Numbered from the stretch's first letter, positions 38,892 to 52,350 are shown. The stretch is 64,000 bases of DNA from Monosporascus cannonballus (GCA_004154925.1 QJNS01000002.1:124001-188000), one strand, 5' to 3'. Made by a program: numbers and translations. The notes: generated by a model not told the origin, from the letters alone.

Positions 38892-41800
38892 GGTTCTTGG
38901 CGGGTTCTTAGGTGTTTTCGGAATCCGGGTACTTTTTTCATTTAATCAGGTACTAGGTAAGTCCGTTTTGTTTCCGTATATCGAAAATTTTTTCTCTCTT
39001 ATATGTTTATTTGTTTTTTACTTTTATATTGTTTTGTACCGTATACATTTTAATCGTATCCGCTACTAATTCGAATAAGGAAATATAAAAGATTAAATGG
39101 AATTTAATTTTTGGTGGAAATTTTAATTAGTAATTATTTTCTGAGATTTTCTTGGCAATTTTATCTGGACCGATATATTTGAAATCGAGTTTTTTGCTGG
39201 GTCGCTTTATTTAAATATTTTTGGTAACGAAAAAAACCATTTCCCCCTTTTTAAAAATTGGTTTTTTCAACCTTTTTTAATTACAGTACTTATTTATTTG
39301 ATTTTATACGAATTCCAGTTCCGTCTTTATTTCTTAATATAGCTGTTATAATTATTCTAACGTAAAAATTATTTCGATATTAATTAAACCATTATTACGT
39401 ACTTTTTTGTAAACTTTTAAAATAAAATCAAAATTTGCGTTTAAAGGTATTATTTTGATGTTTTCGTAATAATTGGTATTATAAGTTAATTATGTAATTG
39501 GTAATTTCTTAACTTAATTATTTTGTTCGTAATTAATATAACATCGTAGGTAAGTTTTTAAAATTTGATTTATTCGTTTTATTTATTTATTTATCTAAAG
39601 TTTAAATATGCTGGATAATTTGTTATTTAAACCGATCTGTATTATAAGACTTTGCCAAAACTCAAATGCAAACGTTAATTTTTTATTTAATATAATTTTT
39701 ATTGGTAATCCGTATATGTTAAAAATATGTTTAAAAAAATATATGCCAGTTATTCGGCGTTTATGTCCTTATAATATGGTAAAAAATAGGAAACTTTCGT
39801 AAATCGATTAACAATTACGAAAATATTATTATTATATATTCCCGTAACTGGACTTTTTGATATAAGAAATTTAATAATAAAGTCGAATATAATTATATAT
39901 TAATGTTATTTTGCAATTAATAATGGCTGTAATTTTCCGTATAGTTTATATTATTAACCTCTTATTTTGGCGTAAATATCGTATTGCCGTATAATTTTCT
40001 GTATTATTAATTTTATTTTAAAAAAGGATAATATACCTTGAAGTTGTTTTAAAGTTTTATAAATTCCTGGATATCCATATAATTAATATTTGTATATTCT
40101 TTGTATTAAACCCTTTTGGTATTCCTTTGGTATTTGTATTTTATCCTTTTTTTGGTTTTTTGAAAAATTATTATTATACTGCCAGATCCTTTAATGTATA
40201 TTTAAAGGTGCTGCCCGAATCGTTGCAATCTGTCATAAGCGTAAATATCCTTTTGTAATAATATCGAAAATTATATAGTTAATCTTGACTAATTTTTCTT
40301 CGAAATTTGGTTATTTATTTAAAATATTTGCTTTGCCGTTTTCTGATTCTTTTTTGTAAATAATAACGAAGTCGAAATTCGCCAATTTTTCCGCATATTT
40401 TAATTATCGTCCTATAAGTTCCCTGGTCGTAATAAATCGGGTAAAATTTGATAATTCGTATAAACCTTAACTTTATACAAATTTCCCTTTAGGAAATACC
40501 TAAACTCTCGAAATGCCATAATAATAGCCATAAATTCCGTATTTGGAATGCCGTAATTAAATTCGGCTTTTTTTCATTTGTACGAAAAGAATATAATAAT
40601 GTATTATTTGCTTTAATTATTTTACTATCCGATTATTACGTTTAACGCGTAATTCGAAATATCGGTTTTTAGCTTAACGGGGCGGTTTGGATCGTACATG
40701 ATTACTATTAGTTTATTAGTAATCGTCTTTTTAATATCCCGAAATACTTTTTCCGTATTTGGCGTCTATTTAAATTTTTTTTTTCGTAATATTTATTAAG
40801 GGTATAATTATTTTGCTAAAGTTTCGAAAAAGTTTTTTATAATAGTTGGCGAATTCAAGAAATACCTATATCTTTTTAATTATTCTTAACGTTTGTTATT
40901 TTGTGATTATAACGATTTTCTTAAGGTTTATCCTGATATATTCTGGGATAATAATATGTTCCAGCTATTTCACTTTTTATATATAGAATTGATTTTTTTT
41001 TGCGTTAACAAATAACCTTGCGTCTTATAAAGCTTAAAAAATTTTATAAAGGTATTTTGCGTATATTTTTCGGTTTCCGAAAAAATAAGAATATCGTCGA
41101 AATAGCAAATAACGAATATATCGAGATATTTTCATAATACGTAATTAATTATTCGCTAAAAAATCGTTAATATATTCGTAAATCCTATTAGCGTAATTAA
41201 ATACTTAAATAATCCGTATTTCGTTTTAAAGGTTATTTTTTATTTATATCTTTTTTTAATCCTAATAAGGTTATATTTATTTTTAAAATCGAATGTTATG
41301 AATTATTCGGCTTTATAAAGTTGGTTTTTTATTTCCGTAATTAAGGGTAATAATATTCGATTTTTACCAATAATATCGTTTAATTGTCGATAATTAATTA
41401 CAAACTATAATTTTCTATTTTTTTAAATACGAAAAATATTAGATATCATGTTAGTAATTTTAAAAATTAAATCTATCTCTTGTGTAACCGATTTTTCAGA
41501 TATTTTTTAAAAGTACGTAATTCGTCTTTATTAAAATTGTAAATAAGGTAAAACTCTGTCGAAACTCTTTTTTTAAGAATTATTTTATAATTTTATTCGT
41601 TATATTCTAGTAATTTCGTATCACGTTTTTTTAAAAAGGCTATTTATATTTATAATATTATGATAATACATTAATTAAATCTTTTAACTTTTGAGGCTGT
41701 TATTTTGGTTGTTTTAAATCGTTATTTAATTGCTTTAATTTTATTTTAATGATAATAACGATACGTCGTATTTTTCTTTAATGCCTGTTTTTTTATATTT

Positions 41801-42350
41801 TGTTCCTTTAGGTAATAAGATATGTATCGTATCTTTATGCCTATATTCGTTATTATTCTCGATCTAACGTTAAAATCTTAATTTTCTTTTCTTTTACTTA
41901 TTAATAAGGAATAAAACAAATTTTACCTGGCCAGTTCCGCCGTTAATTAAAATTTCGTATTGGCATATCCATAATAATCCTAAGACTATATCGTAATTCC
42001 CGAATAAAATAATATCGAAATTAACCGTTTAATATTATCTTTTAATAAAAATCTTAAAATAATTAATTTCGTATATGATTTTTTCGTTCTCGGAAGCGAA
42101 TTTCTGATTTTCGGCATTCGTCGTTATATAAAGTTCTAATTTATATCTCCATAGTAATTTAAGCTTATTAACCACATCCGGTATAATGTAATTTCCGCCC
42201 AAAGCTCCGTAATCCACCATTACGGTATACCAGTATATTCCGATTTGTATATATAAGGTAATAGGGTTGTTAACGTTTTTTATCGTTACGTTTAAAACCT
42301 TTTTTAAAAATTTCTTTTAATTCCTTTAGGTTTCGTTATCTTATGGCTTT
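38860..42350 (-). pseudogene. pol of - strand chromovirus
   Basis: Domains on the - strand, from 3' to 5': chromodomain at about 38875-39010 (opposite the words GGCGCCAATAAGGTTCTTGG and TTCGGAATCC), the post-integrase linker at about 39010-39130 (PKIKFHLIFYISLFELVAD), integrase, then reverse transcriptase. Around 41084-41105 the catalytic block reads YFDDILIFSE, close to the YLDDILIYS consensus with both Asp kept. Downstream, FLEFANYYKKLFRNFSKII near 40820-40900 matches FLGFANFYRRFIxxFSKI of the connection region. Many stops interrupt it. The upstream limit with gag was not resolved. Confidence 0.8.
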
Positions 42351-44156
42351 TTTATAAATAACCTTTTTCTTTTAATTCCTATTCGAATTTATTAAACCTT
42401 ACTTTTTTTATTTAACGCGTTAAATTGCTCTATTTGTTATTATTACCGGCGTATTATTCCTTCGAATCGTATTAATTGCTTTTAATTTTTTTGTAATTCC
42501 TTTTTTTTATCGAATAAATTATTTTTTTATATTGGCAATTATATCCCATTATGCGTTATTTTGGTTATCGTTCCAAAATTCTCCTACAAACTAACATATT
42601 TTTTTAATAACTTTTTTAAGGATCCGTAATAAATATTAATTAAAAATAAAAATCCGTAATAACTTTCTAATAGTGCTTTTTTACTGTACGTTAAATTAAT
42701 TTTTTTTCCGTTTAATAATTATACTATTTATAATAATAAAAGGGGTTTTCTTATAGATATTACCTTTTTTCCGTCCAACTTTTTATTTCGGCCAGCTGTT
42801 AGATATTTTCTGGGGTTATAGTTCGAAATTGTCGATATTATTACTTATCGTCTTTATTATTTCCGGAACAGTTTGGAAAATCGAATCTTTTATAATATAT
42901 ATGGGTAATTCGTTCGTAAATATGTTGTTTTTATTCTTCGTAATCGGGATATTCCCGTCGTCGACAGTATATGGTATGCATTTTGCCGTATTAATCAAAG
43001 GTTTCGGAACAGATTTTTTCTATCCAGTTCCGATATTCGCGTAATTATCTTTATTATATTTCTTGTTCTATTCGCGATATTTATAAATTAATTTTTTAAT
43101 TTTTCGCATTTTTTATTAAATTTTATATTATAAACTTAATACATATTTGGCTTGGATTATGTTAATAATTTTATTATCGTTTTTTTAATTATTCCCAAAT
43201 TATTTTTCCGATATAACGTTTTAATTATTTTATCGTAAATATTTAGGTTTTTTGTATTTATAAATCTTATATTTCATTTTGCCATAATTAAAGCATTTAA
43301 TCTAGCCCCAGTTTTATGAATAGGTAACGTCGATGTCCATAAGTCCTAACGCCGTTCCGTAAGAAATAAAAAATACGTTTCGTTTTTTACCTTAATTAAA
43401 CTTATTATATCCCGAACGTAAAGCATATTATTCTTTTCTTTTGTCGTTTTTTAAATTGTCGATTATTAATCTTAATTACCTTTATAATATACTGGTTTAA
43501 AGTAATTAATTACTTAATCCAAATAATCTTATTTTTTATATTATCTTTTAATTTTTTATAATATATATTGATAAAGGTATTAATTTCGTCGTTTTCTTAT
43601 CCGGCCTTAGCCGTAAAAATTTTGAAGGTTACGGCGTACTTAAATGCAAATTCTTTTTATTGGAATTATAAAAATTATTAAGCCGTAAATTTTTTTTATG
43701 CGAATTGCCAAAAGTTTTACGCATTTTATTTTCGAAATTAATAAAAAATAAAAAGATTTTATTAATAAAATCTTTTTTATCCGGCTTTTTTATTTTTAAA
43801 TGATTTCTTATAATAGGTTTATATTAATTAGTTGCATTTTTTATTAGGCATATTTTTATCATTAGAATTATATCCGCTAGGTTATTAAGGTTTAGGAAAC
43901 GAAAATAAATTCGTATCTAAATTAAGAAGGTTTAAAGGTTATTTTTTCCATCGTAAGGTTCTGGTTTTTTCGGCTTTATGTAGGCGAGAAAAGGTTGGGT
44001 AGGTAACGTAGCTTTAAGTTGTCGAACCTTTTTTTCCAATTCCCGAATTCGAGCCTAAAGCTGCTAAATAAAGGTTTCCTAAACGCTGGTTGACGTTTTA
44101 ATAATATTAAGTATTATTTGAAGTTTGACGGTATTATTAAACAAAAATTTGTAACG
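42351..44156 (-). pseudogene. presumed gag region of - strand chromovirus
   Basis: By position between the 5' LTR and pol this should hold gag and perhaps protease. No zinc knuckle or other domain could be confirmed. Open stretches at 42816-42998 and 42829-43044 are short and not convincing. The sequence next to the LTR (44101-44156) aligns with that after the 5' LTR of the + strand element (46429 onward), including the word TTTAATAATACCGT, so the two internal regions are homologous. Confidence 0.5.
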
Positions 44157-44555
44157 TATAACGAATTATGCGATTTTACTAATTATTAAATCTTAATCAT
44201 ACGGGTTTATGTTAACAAAAATATCGTAAGAATCTAAATAATAAATATAGTAACGTATTATATCTTTTAATATCGGAAATGCCTTATTACAAACGATTAA
44301 TATTGATAAATATTGCAAGCTAAAGTTATTTAAACTATGAAAATAATAAGCATATATATTTTTGTTTTGTTAACTAGATTATTACCAGTAAGTTGGTAAT
44401 CCGGCTTACTGGATTACCACCAATAAGTTGGTGATCCGGCTTACTGGCTTATCACCAGTGAATTGGTGATCCATTACGTGACCTGATTTACATAGTTTTC
44501 TCGGCCTTTTCCGTTACGACCGTTCCTGAAGGCCGTGGCTTGTCAGGTCGTAACA
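44157..44555 (-). repeat. 5' LTR of - strand chromovirus
   Basis: Starts TATAACGAATTATGCG (from TGTGACGAGCTATGCG) and ends GGTCGTAACA on the + strand. It matches 37849-38247 along its length with mostly transition differences. The repeats GGTGATCCGG and CTTATCACCAG near 44430-44470 are better preserved here. The end next to host DNA keeps the canonical CA. Confidence 0.9.
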
Positions 44556-44560
44556 TCAAC

Positions 44561-45094
44561 GTAACAGCTATAACGGCAACTTTTAATTATTCGTATTCCT
44601 TTTCGAAACGTTCGAACTTTTTTATAACTTTCGTATCCTTAATACTACAATAAAACAATTCGATATTATGGCGACGAAATAATCGTTTTTGTTTTTGTAA
44701 ACGATACTGTTTGTTAGTAGTAATTCGTAACGTTTTACGAACTTATTTTTTTCTTGCGTTTTAAATAATTCTTTTCGTCTAAAAGTGTTTAGTGATTAAT
44801 TTCGAAAGGACAGAAAATATTATAAAGACCGCTATAATAAGTATATTACGCATATTTTAAGGACCCCCGAACGACTTTATATTTCGCCTCTCTTTTATGT
44901 CGAGAATAAAAACTTATTTTAAAACGAAAACGGTTAATACATATTAAAAAGATTAATGCGTTAATACGTTGACGAAATCGAGATTTTGTAATACGACCAA
45001 ATATAACGAATATATATAAAAAAAAGGTTGCTTATCAGAATTAGTAAATAAACGACTTAATTTTAAAAATAAAATCCTAAAAAAGGAAATGTCG
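44561..45094 (-). pseudogene. antisense ORF, N-terminal part (copy 2), and 3' end of element
   Basis: The - strand frame contains a degraded Cys cluster: KYA*YTYYSGLYN near 44840, where Tyr stands where Cys is expected. It continues with charged helical segments (RLFRRHNIELFYC..., KKFERFEKEYE near 44600-44680) that lead in frame to AVTLI at the insertion point. It continues at 37848 downward. On the + strand a purine run (AAAAAAGGAAATG) precedes the LTR at 45095. Confidence 0.6.
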
Positions 45095-45499
45095 TATTAT
45101 AATCTAACGGTTTCGGTTTTTTTTTTCAAAACGGTAGAGGCTATAAAAAAAGCTAATTCCAACCTAAGCTAAAACATTACGTAATTAACTTAGAGATTTT
45201 AAGCTACCAAATACTGTGAGCCTCTTAAGCTAGCAAAAGGACTTAAAGAGCTTAAAGGTTTAACCCGCTTAAATATCTTAAGTTTAGATAAGGATATATT
45301 CGCTTATTATTTCTATAGTTTAAATAGTTTCGGTTTGTAACCCCTTATTAATATTTACAATTTGGTTGCCCAAGATACTCTTGGTATTGCGAGACGTAAT
45401 AATCCATTATATCCATTTCTCAGATTCTCACAATAGTTCTCCTAACCTTAACCCGTACGAATTAGGTTTAATACTTGGTTAAATCGCCTAGCCGTCATA
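45095..45499 (+). repeat. 3' LTR of older chromovirus (copy 2)
   Basis: Begins TATTATAATCTAACGG after the polypurine run and ends GCCGTCATA (from GCCGTCACA). Its middle, with CCTCTTAAGC, AAGGACTTAAAGAGC and AACCCGCTTAA words, matches the solo LTR at 62909-63300 rather than the nested elements, so at least two LTR subfamilies are present. It is followed at 45500 by AT-rich sequence. Confidence 0.8.
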
Positions 45500-45659
45500 T
45501 GAGTTAATGTATCTTTCAAACGTTTAATTATTTAAAATAAACCGAAATCATTGTTACATTTTACAAGTTATTATATATATTTATTTTTTTCCGTATTCGT
45601 AATCGTTATATGTTTTTATATTTTTAAATTTTACCTTTATTGTCTTATTCTTTTAAAAA

Positions 45660-45960
45660 ATCCTCTCCTCTATGTTTTCATGGAATAAGTAGGAATTTAA
45701 TCAACTATTAACGCTAATTCTTTAGTATATATTAGTAGTTTATACTACACGAAATTACGCAATAAATAGTATTATTTACGTTTAAGTATCGTGGATACCG
45801 AAAGGTACTTTAAGTAATGAAGTTATAATTGCAAGCCGATATAATTTAGATTATACTATAGGATATCAGCGTATATATTCTTGTTTTGACTTAACGTTCT
45901 TAAAAAGGTTCAAACTCCGTGATGTTTTTTTAAACGCTTTTAAACCTTTTGAACTTCTTC
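45660..45960 (-). repeat. degraded LTR fragment, - orientation
   Basis: Words such as TATCGTGGATACCGAAAGGTAC, TTGCAAGCCGATATAATTTAGA and GCGTATATATTC, read on the + strand, align loosely with the reverse complement of the 62909-63300 LTR (GGTATCTTGGGTAACG, ATTACAAGCTGC, AACGTATATATC). Heavily mutated and without clear ends. The sequence from 45500 to 45660 is AT-rich with nothing recognised. Confidence 0.45.
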
Positions 45961-46091
45961 CTAGCTCAGGTAAACCGAAGCGCAAAGCACCTGTCTATAT
46001 TTTCCAGTTATTTAAGTCATTTCCGTGATTTTGGACTGCGGTCGAAGTCTTCTATCCAAAGAGGGCTCGACCGTCCCAGTATAAGCCAAGC
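45961..46091. other. normal-composition DNA left of the nested element
   Basis: Balanced base composition returns here and stops at the LTR at 46092. It continues on the other side of the element at 52792 after the CAAGC target duplication, so the two parts were once one continuous stretch. It holds the last 26 codons of the ORF described at 52797-53139, ending with a stop at 46012-46014 on the - strand. Confidence 0.75.
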
Positions 46092-46428
46092 TGTTACGAC
46101 CTAATAAGCTCCGGCCTCGAGAAACGGTTAAACAAGGATAACGCGAACCACCTCCCAGGTCACGTGACGGGTGATTTTAAAGAATCACGATTATTACTAA
46201 ATACGTAATTACAAATAATTAAACTAATATAGCAAAAATGTATATATTTATTATTTTATAATTTAAATAACATTAGCTTCTAAAAACAATGTCGTTATTT
46301 AAAGTATAATAGGTACTACGAGACGTAATACGTCATTATATTTATTATTCAAATTCTTACGATATTTTTATTAATATTAATTTGTATAACATATGTGTAA
46401 TAATTGATTTAATCTCTTACCCGTTATA
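46092..46428 (+). repeat. 5' LTR of + strand chromovirus
   Basis: Begins TGTTACGACCTAATAAGC and keeps a GC-rich first 100 bases with an intact CACGTG at 46161-46166. The remainder is strongly mutated and ends CCGTTATA. The left 5-base target duplication CAAGC immediately precedes it. Confidence 0.88.
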
Positions 46429-47302
46429 CATTATAAATTATTATTTAATAATACCGTTAGACTTTAAGCAATACGCTTCAGTTAAAATGTCGACTAATAT
46501 CTAAGCACCTTTTACTATTACGTAACTTTAAGCGAAAATTAAATAACTCTAAAAATAAATACTGTAATTCGTAAAGTAAATAATAATTACTCCAATTCGA
46601 ACTATGGTATCTAAATACAAGGTTAAAATGCCTTATCTATACGATAAAAAACAAAATGTTCAAAGTTTTTTTTATTTAGATACAAATTTTTTTCTTTTTT
46701 CAAGACTTAAACGAACCCGCAAATAGAAATTTTATTATAGCAGCTTTCCTTATAGGAGACACTTTGGATTGATTTGAACCGGTTATGAAGGATTACCTGG
46801 AAAACGTTAAAGTCGATTAGGAAAAAGCCATCAACATTTTCTTTCTTAAATTCTGTAAGTTTCGAAAAATAATTAAGGGCCAATTCTGAGAACTTAAACG
46901 AAAAACGAACGGCAGCATAACAAATATTATAATTACAATAGAAAAAACCCTATTTCGATAGACGTTATTAATTTTAAAAGCTTTAAAAGGAATACAAAAT
47001 ATATTAATAACGACAATAAATTTATATCGATATATCTTATAAAACACTAAAGGATAGCGTTCAAAACAAAATTATTAAATTTCCAAAACGCAAAACCATA
47101 AATCGATATATTACCGAAGTTATTAAAATTAATAGCAGGATATACGAACGACGAATAAAAAAAGGATAATATATTTTAAGATACGGAAGCCAGTCAGCTA
47201 ATTAAAGAAAAAAACCTCGATATACTATTTACATCTTATAGTACGGCACCAGGACCTATGGATCTGGATACAGTTCAAAAAAGGGATTGAACCCAAATTT
47301 AA

Positions 47303-47344
47303 TGCTGTAACTATAACCAAATAAGATATAAAGCTGTTAAATAC
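47303..47344 (+). pseudogene. gag zinc knuckle of + strand chromovirus
   Basis: The frame reads CCNYNQIRYKAVKY. With Tyr read back to the codons RIP would have altered, the spacing is exactly the retroviral C-x2-C-x4-H-x4-C knuckle: the second Cys, the His and the third Cys have each become Tyr. This fixes gag at roughly 46.6-48.3 kb on the + strand. The knuckle binds the element's RNA for packaging into virus-like particles. The remaining gag has many stops. Confidence 0.75.
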
Positions 47345-48359
47345 CGAGTACCTAACAAATTACGATAAAATAGCTAAACTCTTATACAAGGAATATGATT
47401 TAAAAATAAACAAAAAACGACAATAAAGTTGTTAATATAATTCGAACTCAATACGAAAAGGGGTTATTTTGATAGAAAATTCAATAAGAAATATAAAAAA
47501 GCAAAAGATTAACTTAAAAGACATCTAGAAAACGATAATATCCCTTTAGGAAAACGTTAAAAGAATATTAGGAATAAACGAAAAATATTTATCGTAAAAC
47601 CCTTAATCGATATAGAAAAATAAATGCTATAGATTATCGATGACAGAAGTATCTTAGTTACGAAAAACAAAAAACAACATATTTATAGTAAAATTACGCG
47701 TATATATTACGAAAGATTTAGCTTTTTAAATAAAACGAAAAATAACCAAAACGATAAATAATAGTATTGGCATTTTCGATTTATAGCTCTAAAAAATGAT
47801 ATTTACTAACTAACCGAAGTAGAAAACTGGCTCGAAAAAGGATCATATCCGAAAAAAAACCGTTTTTGTTATTATAAATAATGCAATTACTAAATAGAAG
47901 AAAAGTTGATTTAATACATAATAAAAAAACCTTACTAATAGTTATTACACATTTTTATTTTTATTTAACTTTTACTATTAATCCCATAGAATCGCCGAAT
48001 TATTAAGAAAGAATTACGTCAATTTACAGGCGAATTATAAAACGAGAATTCATACAACGTACGAGAAAATACGATAGAAATTATAGAAAAACAATTTACC
48101 TAATAAGTACAAAAGTTATAACAAAACTAAAAACAATTAATACGATTTAAAGAAGCAGTATGCCGGCATTAAAACAAAATATAACAGCTGAACGCGCTGT
48201 ATAAAAAATTACGGATAAAGTTCGATAAATTCGAAAAGAGATTAAAAAAGGAAAGTTATTTATAAAAAAGCCGCAAAATAACAAAACTCCGAGGAATTAA
48301 AAAAGGTTCCCGAAAAAGGCTTTAAACAAGACGATAAAAGCCGTTAATAACCTTATTTT

Positions 48360-51300
48360 CTTAAATATACGAATCGAAATATATTGATATACCGTAATAA
48401 TGAATTGCAGAACTTTAAGCGGAAATTATATTATACCTGATATAATTAACGGCTTTAGATTATAATAAAAATATAAATTAAAACTTTATACAATTATGAA
48501 TACCGAAGGGCGAAAATTCGCTTACAACAAGTGGAAAATTATACGCAAAATTAATTACTTCGAAATTTTTTAAAAGATATTATTAAATAATTAATATCGA
48601 TATCGTTTTATTTGGGACTTATAATATTATCTTAATATTACTATAAATATATTAATATGGAGGTTTAATTAATAAAGAAATTAACTAAGTAAATATCGTT
48701 TTATTCTTTATTAATAAATAAAGAGGATATAAAAACGAAACATTCGTTTAAAAATAACAACAAATGCAAATATAAGAATACGACAAAAACCTTACTACCT
48801 AACGGAACAAGTCATAAGAAAAAAAATAGGTATTAAAGAAAGATATAACGCATTGTTACAATTATTAAAGCAAAATTAACGTAATTAAATAACAATTTAA
48901 AATAACAGGACCAAACCTTAAAATATTTCATTAATATACCAGTATAATATTATAAATATAGATAACTATTTAAAAAAGAAGTTAATACGAACTTATTAAA
49001 ATATAACGAATAGGATTATGAAATAATCCTTAAAAAGGTTTTTCGACGAAGTTCCACCTTCTTTACAACTTAAACGGAAGCGAATTATACGCTTTTAAAG
49101 AATACTGAGAAAATCGCTTATAAAAAATGGATTCAACATTGCGAAATTACTAATAAAATACCTTATATTTTTCATACTTAAAAAAATAAAAAGTTGTAAC
49201 TTCTAGGTAATTATTAACAACTAAATACTATCATAATTAAAAATCAAACGGTATTATCCCTGATTACAGAAATAAGAAACTGATTTTACGGAGCTAAATA
49301 ATTCATCGTATTCGACCATAAAAGGAGGTAAAATTTTATTTAAATTAAAAGGAATACGAATAAATAACAGGCTTAAAAACAAAAAACAAAATATTAAAAA
49401 AATCTAATTATATTAATAGATTTACGAACGTACTAGTAACATTCTAATAAATATTAAATTATATGTTACGAAAACACCTTAATATTTTTATAATCTATTA
49501 TTTCGACAATATCCCTATTTATTAGGAAACGAAACATACGTATATAAGATACGTTTATAAAAATTATCAAGTTTTATATAATATAAGGTTATGATTAAGG
49601 TAAGAAAATTAGTTTTATACCTAAGAAGTAAAATATATGATATATTATTACCTTAGGACATATTAAAATACACTCTAAAAAGATTACTACGGTTATAGAA
49701 TAACAAAAACCAACTACGGTTAAAAAGGTATAGGTATTTTTTGGATTCACCAATTACTACAAGAAGTTTATCCCGAACTTTAGCAAATTAATTATATCCT
49801 AAACTAATTTTATTAAGAAAAAAGTTTAAATTAACGATTAAAACTGAAAAAGTATTTTTTAGAAATTAAGGATATAATCATTAACAAACTAATAGTAATT
49901 TTGTATGATTTTACTTACCCCGTTAAACTCAAAAGTGATATTTTAGATTATACATTGAATGTACTAATTGAATAACGAAATAATTCAGGTAAATCATATC
50001 TTACTATATTTTTTTCGTAAAAATTAAAAAAAAGAAATCGGACTTAATTATTATATTCAAAAAAAGCAATTTATTGCTGTTATTATAGCTTTTCGAAAAT
50101 TTAAGCACTTCTTTAAAGGAAATTTGTATTAGGCTAAGGTTTATACGGATTATAAAGATTTTACCCGTTTTACTACCACCAAAAGGCTTATAAAACGATA
50201 ATTAAAATCCGTAAAAAAGTTGGCGAATTTCGACTTCGTTATTATTTATAAAAAAGGTTTAGAAAACGACAAAATCGATACTTTAAGTAACCGGATTTCG
50301 AAAAAAAGAATTGGTCAAAATTAGCCATATAATTTTTAATAGTATTATAAAAAGATACTTATGCTTACGAGAGATTGCGACACTTAGAGTAGTACCTTTT
50401 GATATGTATTAAAAAATCTAGCAATATAACGACGGTCTTTTAAAAAACCAAAAAACAAATAAGATATCAGTTCCAGGAGAATGCTAGAAAAATCTAGTAC
50501 AAAAAATATTAATATTAGATATACAGATATTTAAAGATCTATGAGACTTTAAAAAAGTTATAACGAATTTACCAGTGTTTAAAAATAGAGTTAATAATAC
50601 AAAAAAATATAATAATACGATATTTCCGTTAATGCAAAAGTACGACTATATAAGCTATATGAAGAATTACAATTATTATTAATTATTAAATCACTATCAT
50701 ATATAGTAATAGTTGATTTTTTTTTACTAACTCTTTTCAATCAAACGATCCCGTAATAAAAATATATTACGATATCATTTTCGTACTTCTCAATCGATTT
50801 ACGAAATTTTTTTTATTTTTTACCATATTATAAAAAAACAAACATAAAACAAATGATATATATTTTTTAAAACTATTTTTAACATATACGGAGTACTAAT
50901 AGAAATTAGTTTAAATAATGTCATAAAATTTGTGTCCAATTTTTGGTAAGGATGTATAATTTAGCTCGGCCTAAATTATAAGTTATGTAAAGCTTTTTGA
51001 ATATCAATAAATAAATAAATAAAAAGAACAAACCAAACCTTGGATCCTTAATTACGATCTTATATTAATAATAAAAATTATTAAACTAAAAAACTATTAA
51101 TTATGTAATTGGCTAATAATATTAAATGTTACGAGAATATTAAATAGGTATTAGCAAACCTTAATTAAAAGTTTATTCTGAATATTTATAAAAAAATACC
51201 AAATAATAAGTTCATTATTATTAAAATATTTTTTATTCCAAAACAACTAAAATAATTATACGGGGAAATAAAGACAGAATTAAAACTCGCACGTAATTCA

Positions 51301-51770
51301 ATAAGTAAATATTATAACAAAAAAACAATTAAAAGGACGAACTTTCGAAAAAGAGGAAAGAATTTACCTAGATACGAAAATTATTCAAATAAAAAAGTTA
51401 ATAAAACATTTCGATTTCAAATATATCAGTTTATAAAAAATATTAAGAAAGTCTTAAAAAGTAGTTATTAATTAAACTTTTTTTCTAAAATTATATTTTA
51501 TTCAACTTTTTACATTTCCATATTTATATTAATGCCGAATACTATATAGGTATATACGGCATATAATAATATAAAGTTATAAGACAAAATAAATTACCAA
51601 ATAATGAAAAATTCGTTTGAAGAAAAAAAGACGGATTTACCCAGTATTTAATCAAGTGGAAAAAGCATTCGGATTTCGAAAACATCTAGAAACCCGCCAA
51701 GAACCTTATTAGCGCCCAGCCTTTGTTAAAGAACTTTTACTAGCAACGACGAGTACGCTCCAGTTAATAA
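48360..51770 (+). pseudogene. pol of + strand chromovirus
   Basis: Domains in order. Reverse transcriptase has the catalytic block YYFDNIPIY at 49496-49522 (family YLDDILIY; the second Asp is now Asn). The segment VFFGFTNYYKKFIPNFSKLI lies near 49735-49795. RNase H residues follow near 50030-50280. The integrase target region contains FEYQ*INK*KEQT near 51000-51040, from the conserved HPQTDGQTERxNQ block. The linker is near 51380-51510, and the chromodomain at about 51600-51760 has FENI*KPAKNLISAQPLLKN-like sequence. Stops occur in every domain. Confidence 0.82.
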
Positions 51771-52350
51771 TCGACCAATCAGTAGCCGAGATATTAGACC
51801 AGTCGGCTGCTATCTGTGTTAATTTAATAATTATGACGATAACTTCCAGCTATTCCTCTTTTTGACGTTTTTATTCCTCCAACTCGTCCAACGAATAAAG
51901 CCTACGCTGCACTATAGTAAAACTTTTCGAACAGGCCAACGTCTTTTACTTATATAAACGAATAAAACGAAAAAATTTTTCGTTTATTTTATTTTAATAA
52001 TAACGTTAAAGCTTAAAATAAAAGCATTAAAACTTTAATAATCGCTTTTTAACAAACGTCTTTTTGCGCTTTAAACGTTAATATTTTTAACAAATATTTT
52101 GCACAAAAAATAACGATATATCGATATTATCACAGAACTAATTCTAATTAGTACATTTGTTATATTTCGAAATGTTTTCCATTATTTGACACTAAATATC
52201 TTTCAAAAAATAATAAGAATAAGGTATAACTTCGTACTTAAATTCGTTAAAGGCCTTTACGAAATTAACGCGACGAATAGTAAATAAACGAGAAAAATAC
52301 CAAATTTTAAAATACGAAATAATATATTTAAGGAACAAAAAAAATAAAGA
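51688..52350 (-). pseudogene. antisense ORF of chromovirus 3' region (+ strand element)
   Basis: Opposite pol, between the chromodomain and the 3' LTR, a degraded frame shows SKYNKCTN*N*FCD near 52150-52180 (a C-x2-C-x6-C pattern with one Cys changed to Tyr). It continues with basic helical segments, RRLYSLDELEE and KRQKEE near 51855-51905, then ADWSNISATDWSIINWSVLV near 51760-51820 and the end LTKAGR-stop. Order and spacing match the frame at 38334-38891. It fills nearly the whole interval of about 650 bases. Confidence 0.65.

Larger units (their letters stand above)
37849..44555 (-). mobile_element. complete Ty3/Gypsy chromovirus, - strand, RIP-inactivated
   Basis: Two 399-bp LTRs (37849-38247 and 44157-44555) bound about 5.9 kb of internal sequence. 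The flanking 5 bases are TTAAC on the left and TCAAC on the right, a target duplication differing by one transition. Orientation is fixed by the polypurine tract beside the left LTR (pyrimidine-rich on + at 38250-38290) and by reverse transcriptase, integrase linker and chromodomain on the - strand. Stops throughout make it non-autonomous. It inserted into the antisense-ORF region of copy 2. Confidence 0.9.
36973..45499 (+). mobile_element. older chromovirus (copy 2), 5'-truncated and split
   Basis: Polymerase sequence at 36973-37848 continues at 44561-45094 after removal of the - strand element at 37849-44555 and one copy of the 5-bp target duplication. It ends in the 3' LTR at 45095-45499. 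Continuity is shown by the antisense frame, which joins in register across the junction (AVTLI on one side, YAAFSAGWSKVD on the other). The left end lacks everything before the integrase C-terminal part and abuts the copy 1 LTR. This is the oldest of the three stacked insertions at this site. Confidence 0.75.
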
